A DNA stretch of 25,686 nt from CAYLNH01 sp964384625 (lineage in GTDB: Bacteria; Verrucomicrobiota; Lentisphaeria; JABSQK01). Below, in pieces: positions 7,502 to 14,575 of this stretch. The position numbers were made by a program, and so were the translations under genes. Where the stretch lies: positions 1 through 25,686 of the forward strand of contig CAYLNH010000082.1 of the NCBI GenBank assembly GCA_964384625.1, in the 5' to 3' direction. Numbering within the stretch: position 1 is the stretch's first letter; every line of letters begins with the position of its first letter. Below the pieces are notes generated by a model. It was not told the origin of the DNA, searched no databases, and saw only the letters and a list, made by a program, of their open reading frames with translations.

Positions 7502-8017
7502 ATGCTTTGGATAGCATGTACTGAAGGCGAGGACAAAGGACTGGCGCTGCAGCTGGGTGATCAGCCCGTCCTGCTTGGCCGTCAGATCGATTGTGATATG
7601 CAGTTGAAGGACAGCCGGGCGTCCCGGCATCATTGCCGCCTGACCCTTGACGACCGAAGATTGACCGTTGAAGATCTGGGCAGCAGCAACGGCGTCAAGT
7701 TCAACGGCAAACGCTATCGCCGCGACAGCTTCAAGCTGTGGCCGGGGCAGGGCTTTCGGATCGGCGGCGACGAATTCGCCTTCACTGATGAGCTTAAAGA
7801 CGACAAGCCGGACGTCATCGATCTGACCGATGTCGCCACGAAGAAGACAGTTGTCAGTATCCAGGACGACTTCGGCGACAGCAGTACTCTGCTCAGTGAT
7901 GCAGAACGGGAGGAACTCAGCCGGGCGGCCGAAGAGAAGAAGAAGCGGCAGATGCGGGAAGTCGCAACCAAGACGGTCTGGGAACGCATCACCGGTTTCA
8001 TCCGTCGCGACGACTGA
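7502..8017 (+). CDS. FHA-domain protein
   Basis: A 171-residue soluble protein. Residues 3-95 form a forkhead-associated domain that binds phosphothreonine peptides. Key conserved residues are present: GR at 26-27, SRHH at 41-44 (the Ser, Arg and His of the phosphopeptide pocket) and DLGSSNG at 58-64, followed by NGK at 68-70. The remaining tail is acidic, then basic and helical, with possible phospho-acceptor segments (DVATKKTVVSIQDDFGDSSTLLS) and a C-terminal WERITGFIRRDD. AGGAGG lies 10 nt before the ATG. There is no kinase gene in the window. It is divergent from the cNMP-binding gene, which suggests shared signalling. Confidence 0.9.
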   Translation: MLWIACTEGEDKGLALQLGDQPVLLGRQIDCDMQLKDSRASRHHCRLTLDDRRLTVEDLGSSNGVKFNGKRYRRDSFKLWPGQGFRIGGDEFAFTDELKDDKPDVIDLTDVATKKTVVSIQDDFGDSSTLLSDAEREELSRAAEEKKKRQMREVATKTVWERITGFIRRDD

Positions 8018-8068
8018 GGCGCAGGCGGCTGGTTCGTGTCCCGCCGCGCCGGATGAGTTTCATGTTTT

Positions 8069-8086
8069 CCCCGCGGTGCGGGGTTT
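8069..8086 (+). terminator. Candidate terminator after the FHA gene
   Basis: Stem CCCCGC-GGT-GCGGGG at 8069-8083 followed by only TTT, about 50 bp after the FHA stop. The short T run makes it a weak call. Confidence 0.4.
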
Positions 8087-8167
8087 CGTAATCGTACAGA
8101 TCCACGCTATTGTCCCGTCTGTATAACCGATTACCGGTCGTTATCGGTGCTGGTAGGCGCCAACGCC

Positions 8168-8208
8168 CCCGGGACGAGCAGAGCCCGCGGTTTCCGGCTC
8201 TGCCCGGG
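8168..8208 (+). other. Stable hairpin in the leader of the 8247 gene
   Basis: Two stacked stems: CCCGG (8168-8172) with CCGGG (8204-8208), and GCAGAGCC (8178-8185) with GGCTCTGC (8196-8203), with a 5-nt bulge between them and a 10-nt loop. No T run follows. It lies 38 bp before the small gene and may be a leader structure. An imperfect palindrome CCGATTAC/GTTATCGG lies just upstream at 8127-8147. Confidence 0.45.
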
Positions 8209-8246
8209 CGGGTGCGTCGCCGGCCGTTCAACTGAGAGGAGTGAAA

Positions 8247-8543
8247 ATGTCGGAGAACGACACGACCGATCTCGAAGCCGAACTGGTGGAGATCGAAGCG
8301 GCGATTGCCAAGCGGAAGACCCTCCTCGGCCTGGTGAAGGAGACGCGGGGAGATCTGAAGCAGCGGTCGGATTTCGGTTGGTTCATGACCTTGTGCGAGG
8401 AGGAGTTCGGCACGATTCTGGCGGTGTCTTCGGGGATCAAGGCGCGGGAATGGGGGGAAGTGGAAGACAAGATCGAGAAGGATATCATCAAGCTCGAAAT
8501 CGAGCAGAAGATCCTGCGGCGGGAGATTGCGCGAAACAGCTGA
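8247..8543 (+). CDS. Small coiled-coil hypothetical protein
   Basis: A 98-residue charged protein. Residues 8-30 (LEAELVEIEAAIAKRKTLL) and 68-95 (DKIEKDIIKLEIEQKILRR) have heptad spacing typical of an antiparallel coiled coil. The middle holds a more hydrophobic segment FGWFMTLCEEEFGTILAV. I chose ATG 8247 because GAGAGGAG ends 5 nt before it; GTG 8241 is in frame but overlaps the ribosome site. I do not recognise a family. No signal peptide or membrane helix. It could be an adaptor or antitoxin-like protein, but nothing shows this. Confidence 0.7.
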   Translation: MSENDTTDLEAELVEIEAAIAKRKTLLGLVKETRGDLKQRSDFGWFMTLCEEEFGTILAVSSGIKAREWGEVEDKIEKDIIKLEIEQKILRREIARNS

Positions 8544-8752
8544 AAGCGGTTTGCGGGGCGTTGGTTGCGGAGGGGGTAGTTGTTTGCTCAATCGTGATCG
8601 GCGTTGACGGGTTCCGTTTTCGCGCCAACACCGGGGACTTCCGCCAGCGCCCTGCAACTTTGTGCTTCTGCTTGCATTGCGCCGGGCCGACGGCTAGCAT
8701 ATGACTCTCTGCAACAGCCGCATAACCTCCTAATGGGAAGGGGCAGACAACT

Positions 8753-9076
8753 ATGAGTATGGACATTGGCAATCACGTCTTCGAGGGACCCTTTACGTCG
8801 GCGCAGGATATCAACGAAGCCCCCGGCATGTTCGTTGTCTTCTGTCACGCCGGCGACGACTACAAGGCGTTGGACTGCGGGATCTCGGGGGATGTCCGGA
8901 TGACGCTGCAGCGGCATGCCCGTACGCGGGATTGGCAGAACGCCTGTGCCGGCTCGGTTGAATTCGCCGTGTTGTATTCGGATGACGACGACATGTTGGA
9001 TCAGGTCGAGGCGGAATTGCGCGCCCGGCACAAGTTTCCCTGTCGCGATGCGGCCGAAGGGTCTGAGAGCGCTTAG
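8753..9076 (+). CDS. Small GIY-YIG-like protein
   Basis: A 107-residue protein. Its middle, FVVFCHAGDDYKALDCGISGDVRMTLQRH, follows the layout of a GIY-YIG fold (strand, strand, G-S, helix), and it ends with an acidic residue in VEAELRARHKFPC. It resembles small stand-alone proteins of that type found beside unrelated genes in several phyla. The GIY and YIG tyrosines are replaced (FVV and LDCGIS), so nuclease activity is doubtful. GAAGGGG lies about 9 nt before ATG 8753; a second ATG is two codons later. The family assignment is by pattern only. Confidence 0.65.
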   Translation: MSMDIGNHVFEGPFTSAQDINEAPGMFVVFCHAGDDYKALDCGISGDVRMTLQRHARTRDWQNACAGSVEFAVLYSDDDDMLDQVEAELRARHKFPCRDAAEGSESA

Positions 9077-9297
9077 GGCCGGCGCCGGAATGATTCGGCA
9101 TTCTGTGCCGTACGTGTTTTCATTGCGCCGGGGCGGTCTCGGCTCTCAGCTTCGCCATTCCCCCGCACACAGCTCGCTGCGATCGTTGTCCATGCCCGGC
9201 TCAGAATCCAAACTGCTCCCGGGAGAACACCAACCGGTTCTTGTCCTGACCCCCACGCCCGGCGCTGAGATCGCGCGGTGCGTTGTGCTGTTCCAGG

Positions 9298-10653
9298 CTA
9301 TCCCTTGGGGCGGACAACGACGCGGCCGACCTGTTCGCCTTTGAGGATGCGGTTGATTTCAGAGGGCAATTCTTCGAGCGAACACTCGCGCGCCGCGCGT
9401 TCGACGCACGGCAGTTGCCATTCGTTGCCGAGTTTGTCCCAGACCTTCGTGCGCAATGCCCGTGAGCAGTTCACCGAATCCACGCCGACAACCCGGATAC
9501 CGCGGAGGATGAACGGGTAAACCGAAGTCGACAGATCAGCCCCGGCAACCATGCCGCAGCAGGCGATCGCCCCGCCGTATTGCAGTTGCCGAATAACCGT
9601 CGACAGAATCTCGCCGCCAACGGTATCGACGGCGCCGGCCCAGCGGGAATGCAGCATCGGTCGGCCGGAGGTGTCCTGGACTTCTTCGCGGGGGACAATC
9701 TCGGCGGCGCCCAGGTCCATCAGGTAGGCGCCCTGTTCCGCCTTGCCGGTGGCCGCGGTGACGGTATAGCCGGCCGCCGCCAGAATGCCGACGGCAATGC
9801 TGCCGACGCCGCCGGTGGCGCCCGTCACCAGGACCTTGCCGTGATTCGGCCGAATCCCGGCATTCATCAACTCCCGGACACAGAGGGCCGCGGTGAGCCC
9901 GGCCGTACCGTAGGTCATCGCCTGTTTCGCATCGAGTTCCGGCGGGCAGGGAACCGTCCAGTTTACCGGGACGCGTACGTACTCGGCAAAGCCGCCGTCG
10001 GTGTCCGTCCCCAGGCCGAACCCGGTGACGAGCACGCGGTTGCCGACCTTGACGGATTCCTTGGAGGACTCCTCGACCAGCCCCGCAACATCGACGCCCG
10101 GCACGATCGGGTACTGCCGGGCGATGCCCGGGAAGCCGGTGGCGCAGAGCGCATCTTTGTAGTTCAGTGAGGAGTATTCCACCCGGATCAGCACGTCGCC
10201 GGCCGGAAACTCATCCAGCGTGCGGACCTCGATATTCTCGGTGAACGCATCTGCGGTCTCGCGGATGACCAGAGCTCGACCGGTCGTCTCGACCGCGTCC
10301 GGCTCCGGTTCGGGTTCTGTCTCGGACGGCGGTTCGCTCTCGACCGCCGGTTCGGCCGCGACCGGAGCGAACTCGGTGGCGTCGGCCAGCATCGCGCCGA
10401 CGGAGTCCGCCGTCAATAGAGCCGGGACGGGTTCCGCGTCTTCCGCCTGTTGCTGTGCCAGTTTCGCGGGGTCGACCAGCCCCATGGATTCCTGCTCCTG
10501 CGGCGGCCGTGGACGGAACCAGTATTTGATCGCTTCGTCGTCGTCCTTGATGGACATCTTCTGCGTTCGCGCGATCTGCCGCGCCAGTCGCCGGCCGCTC
10601 AGCGGCTGAATGCCGCTGGCCGCTTCCCCTTCGCTCTGCTTACTCTTGGCCAT
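9298..10653 (-). CDS. YhdH/AcuI-type NADPH-dependent oxidoreductase with long N-terminal extension
   Basis: A 451-residue protein. Residues about 125-451 are a zinc-independent medium-chain reductase of the YhdH/YhfP (acrylyl-CoA reductase AcuI-like) group. Signatures are SSLNYKDAL (161-169), VPGVDVAGLVEES (184-196), GTAGLTAALCV and the Rossmann loop VTGATGGVGS (276-285). The family is usually about 325-330 residues. Here residues 1-125 are extra: a basic helical part (RRLARQIART, then IKDDDEAIKYWFRPRPPQ) and a low-complexity Ala/Pro/Glu linker (about 70-120). The start is ATG 10653 with AAGGAGG 11 nt upstream; the frame is open 43 codons further but without support. The AraC gene upstream is in the same orientation, separated by 249 bp containing repeat R3. 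Confidence 0.88.
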   Translation of the reverse strand: MAKSKQSEGEAASGIQPLSGRRLARQIARTQKMSIKDDDEAIKYWFRPRPPQEQESMGLVDPAKLAQQQAEDAEPVPALLTADSVGAMLADATEFAPVAAEPAVESEPPSETEPEPEPDAVETTGRALVIRETADAFTENIEVRTLDEFPAGDVLIRVEYSSLNYKDALCATGFPGIARQYPIVPGVDVAGLVEESSKESVKVGNRVLVTGFGLGTDTDGGFAEYVRVPVNWTVPCPPELDAKQAMTYGTAGLTAALCVRELMNAGIRPNHGKVLVTGATGGVGSIAVGILAAAGYTVTAATGKAEQGAYLMDLGAAEIVPREEVQDTSGRPMLHSRWAGAVDTVGGEILSTVIRQLQYGGAIACCGMVAGADLSTSVYPFILRGIRVVGVDSVNCSRALRTKVWDKLGNEWQLPCVERAARECSLEELPSEINRILKGEQVGRVVVRPKG

Positions 10654-10731
10654 GGTCTGGTCTGCCTCCTTGCGTGAAGCTGCTAAACTACCCACCGATC
10701 CGCGCCCGCGCAACTTTATTTGGCTCCCGCA

Positions 10732-10831
10732 GCCAAAGGCGGGAAAGTCGGGGCAAACGCCAAACTGAAGGGAGGCTGACACGTCTCCGGCACAGCCAGG
10801 GGGATCGTTCCGCGGCGGTGCAGCTCGACGG
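10732..10831 (+). repeat. Dispersed repeat R3, copy a
   Basis: About 100 bp that aligns with the minus strand of 18650-18747. The best block is CTCCGGCACAGCC followed by GGGGGATC and CGCGGCGG..GTGCAGCT; flanking blocks AGGCGG, GTCG, AAACTG and GGGAGGC keep the same order. About 70-75% identity by eye, with small indels. It fills most of the gap between the AraC stop and the reductase gene. Confidence 0.65.
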
Positions 10832-10902
10832 TCAACCTCCTGGCCGGAACAACAAGGGGCGAGACGAACGGAGCGAAAGCGGGCGGTCCCGAATGCGCTG
10901 CT

Positions 10903-11697
10903 CTATGCCTGGCGGCGGCGGAAAGCCGACGGTGTCGTGCCCTCCAGCCGGCGGAAAACGGTGGCGAAATGTTGGGAGGAGGAAAACCCCAGATCCAACG
11001 CAATGGCTGTGACCGACTGGTTGGTGCCATGCAGCAGGCGCTTGGCCTCCTGCAGCCGGCAGCGAAGCTGGTACTGCTTCGGCGTCTGGCCGCGAACTGC
11101 ACGGAAGTGCCGGCAAAGCTGGCGGTAACCGATGCCGATGTCCCTCACTGTTTGCTCGACGAACTGGTTGGCGTAGATGCTCCGCTCAATCACCTGCGAG
11201 GCCCGCTCCACCCAGAACGCGGCGTTCTCCGGGCGGCCGACAAGTTCCTCGTCCTGTTCCGCCGCCAGGCGAATGCCCAGTTCCATGAAACAGCCGCACA
11301 GATGGCGGTGAAGCTGGCGGGAGCGGCGACGCGGCTGCTGCATCTCCGCGCGCAGGAGGTCGCCGATCTGCCGCAACTCCGGAGAACTCCGCAACGGCCG
11401 CGCCGGCCCTGTCCACAGCGGGCCGACAGCCGCCTGCAGGGCGGCGTCATCTTCCGCGAGGTCCGTGTAGATGCTGAAAATCCCCCGGTAGCCGGCCCCC
11501 GAAGCGTCACAAGACAGACTGAACGCCGAACCGACCGGCAGGAAACACACCGCCCCCGGCCGCAGCAGGGTGACGGTTTCGTGTACCAGCATGCCCACCT
11601 CCCCGGCCGTCACCAGGATAATCTGAAACTGGTCGTAGTCGGCCGAGGAATAGTGATAGCCCGGCGGCTGGTTCTTCTGCCCGCCGGCAAGTCGCAT
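10903..11697 (-). CDS. AraC-family transcriptional regulator (URO-D-linked)
   Basis: A 264-residue regulator with an N-terminal cupin-like sensor (residues 10-100, with LRPGAVCFLPVG) and a C-terminal AraC domain (about 160-262). The second helix-turn-helix is plain: SVTAIALDLGFSSSQHFATVF followed by TPSAFRRRQA. I chose ATG 11697, 6 nt after AAGGAGG; a GTG precedes it by one codon. It is divergent from the URO-D-family gene at 11860 across 162 AT-rich bp that contain a 21-bp-spaced direct repeat, so it probably controls that gene. The ligand is unknown. Confidence 0.9.
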   Translation of the reverse strand: MRLAGGQKNQPPGYHYSSADYDQFQIILVTAGEVGMLVHETVTLLRPGAVCFLPVGSAFSLSCDASGAGYRGIFSIYTDLAEDDAALQAAVGPLWTGPARPLRSSPELRQIGDLLRAEMQQPRRRSRQLHRHLCGCFMELGIRLAAEQDEELVGRPENAAFWVERASQVIERSIYANQFVEQTVRDIGIGYRQLCRHFRAVRGQTPKQYQLRCRLQEAKRLLHGTNQSVTAIALDLGFSSSQHFATVFRRLEGTTPSAFRRRQA

Positions 11698-11761
11698 CAC
11701 AAGCCTCCTTCTTTCGGTGCCTGCATCAAGGTGTCGTATTTTTAAACAAAAATTGACTGCT

Positions 11762-11789
11762 TTCTGAAAGTCTGCAAGTAGGTTCTGAA
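11762..11789. promoter_or_regulatory. Candidate AraC half-sites, TTCTGAA repeated at 21 bp
   Basis: TTCTGAA occurs at 11762-11768 and 11783-11789, a spacing of 21 bp, in the divergent AraC / URO-D intergenic region. The exact match is only 7 bp, so chance is possible. A possible -10, TATTCA at 11803-11808, lies just downstream toward the URO-D gene. Confidence 0.35.
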
Positions 11790-11859
11790 CTAAGTTTTTC
11801 CATATTCAAAGCAGACCTGTGTCGATTTTCTGGACGTAAAACCAACCGGAGACCCCATC

Positions 11860-13011
11860 ATGCCAGCCCTTGCCGCCGCCACCATGACCACGCGCCAACG
11901 GACCCTGGAGTCCCTGCTTTTCGGCAACCCCGACCGCATTCCGCTGAGTCCCGGCGGCGGTCGCGAGTCGACCCGCGAGCGTTGGTATGCCGAAGGGCTG
12001 CCGCGCGATGTGAAGAACATTACCGAGTACGCCTACCGCCAGGCCGGCGGCACCGCAGACTGGCCGGTCGGCGGTCCCGGGTTTTATGTGCAGGAACGCA
12101 TGATCCCGCAATTCGAGGAAAAAGTCCTCGAGCGCCGGGAATCCTCGCTGGTGGTCCAGGACTGGAAGGGCAATGTCTGTGAGATCAGCGACGAGTTTGA
12201 CGTCACCTATCTGCGGAACGCCATCGACTTCGTGACGCGCCGCTGGATCAAGTGTCCGGTGGAGAGCCGGGCGGACTGGCAGGATATGATGAAGCGTTAC
12301 GATGCGAGCGATCCGACGCGCCTGCCGGCGAACGCCGCTGAGCTGAAAGACCAGCTGGCCGACCGCGACCATTACATCGCCTTCCGTTTCTCCGGGCCGT
12401 TCTGGCAGATGCGCGAGTGGACCGGCTTCGAAGGCCTGTGCTTCATGATGAAGGACGATCCGGTGCTGGTCCACGAGATGGCCGACTTCTGGAAGGAGTA
12501 CATCGCCGACCTGCTGGAACACGCCCTGCAATACGTCACGCCGGACGAAGTTCACCTGTCCGAGGACATGGCCTACAAGTGCTTTTCCATGATCTCGCCG
12601 GAAATGGCGCGTGAGTTTCTGATGCCCTGTTATCAGCGTTGGGGCGAGGTGATTCACCAGGCCGGCGTCCCGGTTTACGCCATGGATTCCGACGGTTACA
12701 TCGGCGATCTGATCCCGATCTGGATCGAGTCCGGTATCAACGCCTGCGACCCCATCGAGGTGGCGGCACACAACGACATCGTCGAATTCCGCCGGCGCTT
12801 CGGCAAGGACATGGCCTATCGCGGCGGCGTCGATAAACGCGCCATCGCCAAGGGCGGCACAGTGATCAAAGACGAAATCAACCGCATCCGCCCCGTTGTC
12901 GAAGGCGGCGGCTACATCCCCGGCTGCGACCACGGCGTGCCCAGCGACATCTCGTGGGACAACTTCGTCGGCTACGTCAAGCTCCTCGCCGAACTGACCG
13001 GCTGGCTTTAG
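11860..13011 (+). CDS. Uroporphyrinogen decarboxylase-family protein (methyltransferase-like)
   Basis: A 383-residue cytosolic protein of the URO-D superfamily. Family features seen are an N-terminal RQRTLESLLFGNPDRIP (residues 12-28), a central FRFSGPFWQMREWTGFE with FMMKDDPVLVHEMADFW, and a C-terminal DEVHLSEDMAYK, SDGYIGDLIPIWIESGINACDPIE and AYRGGVDKRAIA. The last three correspond to barrel strands. In this clade members are usually corrinoid/CoM-type methyltransferases or unassigned, not heme HemE; the regulatory context also argues against heme synthesis. ATG 11860 follows CGGAG by 8 nt; a second ATG 24 bp later is possible. No corrinoid protein is adjacent. Divergently transcribed AraC regulator. 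The substrate is unknown. Confidence 0.87.
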   Translation: MPALAAATMTTRQRTLESLLFGNPDRIPLSPGGGRESTRERWYAEGLPRDVKNITEYAYRQAGGTADWPVGGPGFYVQERMIPQFEEKVLERRESSLVVQDWKGNVCEISDEFDVTYLRNAIDFVTRRWIKCPVESRADWQDMMKRYDASDPTRLPANAAELKDQLADRDHYIAFRFSGPFWQMREWTGFEGLCFMMKDDPVLVHEMADFWKEYIADLLEHALQYVTPDEVHLSEDMAYKCFSMISPEMAREFLMPCYQRWGEVIHQAGVPVYAMDSDGYIGDLIPIWIESGINACDPIEVAAHNDIVEFRRRFGKDMAYRGGVDKRAIAKGGTVIKDEINRIRPVVEGGGYIPGCDHGVPSDISWDNFVGYVKLLAELTGWL

Positions 13012-13126
13012 GCAATTCTGCAGACCGGATTGTCTTCGTTCCGTGCAGATGAGCGCCGGCTCGGGTACTGGCGATATCTTGCCGCGCAGGCCGTCGCCGT
13101 CGGCGACCCCGGCAGATGACACGGGG

Positions 13127-13298
13127 GACCTGCCGTCACAATCATTGATCGCCGCTTCTGCTTCGGCGTCGCGGCGGGCCGGGGCTTCAGTCGTCGACGC
13201 CGAGGAGTCGGGAGACCTGCCGTCACAATCGTTGATCGCCGCTTCTGCTCCGGCGTCGCGGCGGGCCGGGGCTTCAGTCGTCGACGCCGAGGAGTCGG
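13127..13298 (-). repeat. Tandem 87-bp duplication at the 3' end of the DUF116 gene
   Basis: Two units, 13127-13213 and 13214-13298, nearly identical (differences such as ATCATTG/ATCGTTG and GCTTCGG/GCTCCGG). The gene-proximal unit contains the last codons and the TGA of the DUF116 gene, so the duplication copied the 3' end plus the downstream sequence. The unit length is 29 codons, but it lies after the stop. Confidence 0.85.
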
Positions 13299-13720
13299 CG
13301 GACGGTCGCCTCGACATCCTCGAGGCAGACACTGGTGTTCTTGCAGGGGCCTTCGGGCTGTTGGTTGCAGATGGCGAAGACGGGTTTCGGGAAGGTTTTG
13401 ACGATGCCGGCCCGCAATTCGGCGGCGCAGGCCACCGCCACAACCGCTTTGATCCCGTCATCTTCCGCGAGCCGCAGCGCCTGCCGACCGCCGCTGGCCA
13501 TGGCCACCTGCACCCCGTATTTCTCCTGCAGTTCCAGGAGGTCCTTGCAGCGGCATTTGCCGCAGCGCTTGCAATTGTTCAGGTCCTCCTTGACGTTGGC
13601 CGAGCAGTCCTGGTGCTGCAGGCAATGCGGCGACAAAACCAGCAACTCCTCCGGGCGTACCCGGACCTTGCGCCACGACGTCAATTTGTTGTTTATGCGG
13701 ATGACCTGGTCTTCGAACAT
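13274..13720 (-). CDS. DUF116-family cysteine-rich protein
   Basis: A 148-residue protein matching DUF116. Diagnostic parts are LLVLSPHCLQHQDC (residues 26-39), NNCKRCGKCRCKDL (48-61), VAMASGGRQALRL (72-84), AVVAVACAAELRAGI (92-106) and EGPCKNTSV (123-131). Ten cysteines, several in CxxC-like spacing (50, 53, 56, 58), suggest metal or Fe-S binding. The family occurs in anaerobic bacteria and archaea, and its function is unassigned to my knowledge. GAGGGAG lies 4 nt before the ATG. Its stop codon lies inside a tandem duplication. It is in the same orientation as the START/glycosyltransferase pair, 168 bp downstream. Confidence 0.9.
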   Translation of the reverse strand: MFEDQVIRINNKLTSWRKVRVRPEELLVLSPHCLQHQDCSANVKEDLNNCKRCGKCRCKDLLELQEKYGVQVAMASGGRQALRLAEDDGIKAVVAVACAAELRAGIVKTFPKPVFAICNQQPEGPCKNTSVCLEDVEATVRRLLGVDD

Positions 13721-13888
13721 GCTGCTCCCTCACGGAAGAAAATATAACTGGTGTTCGATGGGTGTCCATGAATTTACGCCGCCGCCCGAAGTCATGCCAA
13801 CCGGGGCGCCGACGGCAGGAACCGGAGGGCGCGGGCGCGATCCCGTGTTGCGGGAGATCGGGACGTGTGCGGGAAGGCGGGCAGAAGG

Positions 13889-14575
13889 TTATTTGTCTGT
13901 TGCCGGTTCCTTGATGAAGTCGAGCCGGGCGTCCTGGTATTTGTCGGTTTTGACAAAGGTCTTCATGTTGGACAGCGTCTTGAACGGCTGGCCGGCGGCG
14001 GCGGAGTTGACCAGCCAGGCCGGGATGGAGCCGCCGGGATCGCTGAGGACCTGGTAGTGCACCTCCACCGAGCCGTCTTCCCTGGGGGTGAACCGCCAGA
14101 AGCCTTCCAGACGTTTGACCCGTGTGACCTTCTTCTTCTTTTTGATGTAATCCGGCTTGCCGGTGATCTTGATGGTCACCACCAGAGTCTTGGGATCCTG
14201 CGAGACTTCGTTGTACACAACGGCATCTCGGTTCTGCACCGGCCACGGCGCGCTGTTGTAGGAGTAGGTATAGGTCTTTGACGGGCTCTCGCGTTTGAGC
14301 AGTTTGCCCTTGGTGCAGGTGTCGATCCATTTCGGGCCGGCCTCGATGTCGCCGACCAGCGCCACCAGACTGGTCAGAGAAGTCTTGATTGCAGTAATCG
14401 CTTTGAACTCCTTGAAGCTGACGCCGTCGACCTTGCGGGTATAGACCTTGACGCCTTTCTTGTTCTTGGCCAGCACCCATTTGTGTTTGGTCTGCCCCCC
14501 TGCCTTCGTCTCGGCCTCCTGGGCGCTCAGTCCGAAACCGACACACGCGAGAGTCAGGATCGTCAGCAGTTTCAT
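13889..14575 (-). CDS. Secreted START-domain lipid-binding protein
   Basis: A 228-residue protein with a signal peptide (MKLLTILTLACVGFGLSAQE, likely cut near residue 18). The mature part has START-domain features: KVYTRKVDGVSFKEFKAI, a helix LTSLVALVGDIEAGPKWIDTC, YSYNSAPWPVQNRDAVVYNEV, and LEGFWRFTP. START domains bind lipids in a helix-grip pocket. The start overlaps the glycosyltransferase stop by ATGA, which shows translational coupling and supports the start choice. It probably acts in the envelope on the product or acceptor of the partner enzyme. I see no intrinsic terminator with a T run. Confidence 0.85.
   Translation of the reverse strand: MKLLTILTLACVGFGLSAQEAETKAGGQTKHKWVLAKNKKGVKVYTRKVDGVSFKEFKAITAIKTSLTSLVALVGDIEAGPKWIDTCTKGKLLKRESPSKTYTYSYNSAPWPVQNRDAVVYNEVSQDPKTLVVTIKITGKPDYIKKKKKVTRVKRLEGFWRFTPREDGSVEVHYQVLSDPGGSIPAWLVNSAAAGQPFKTLSNMKTFVKTDKYQDARLDFIKEPATDK

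Noticed and set aside
11860..13011. Heme-pathway HemE
   Set aside because: Sequence is of the broader URO-D superfamily, with AraC control and no heme genes nearby.
11806..13461. Long minus-strand open frame of 551 codons
   Set aside because: It is the antisense shadow of the URO-D gene, a known effect in GC-rich coding DNA, and has no family features.
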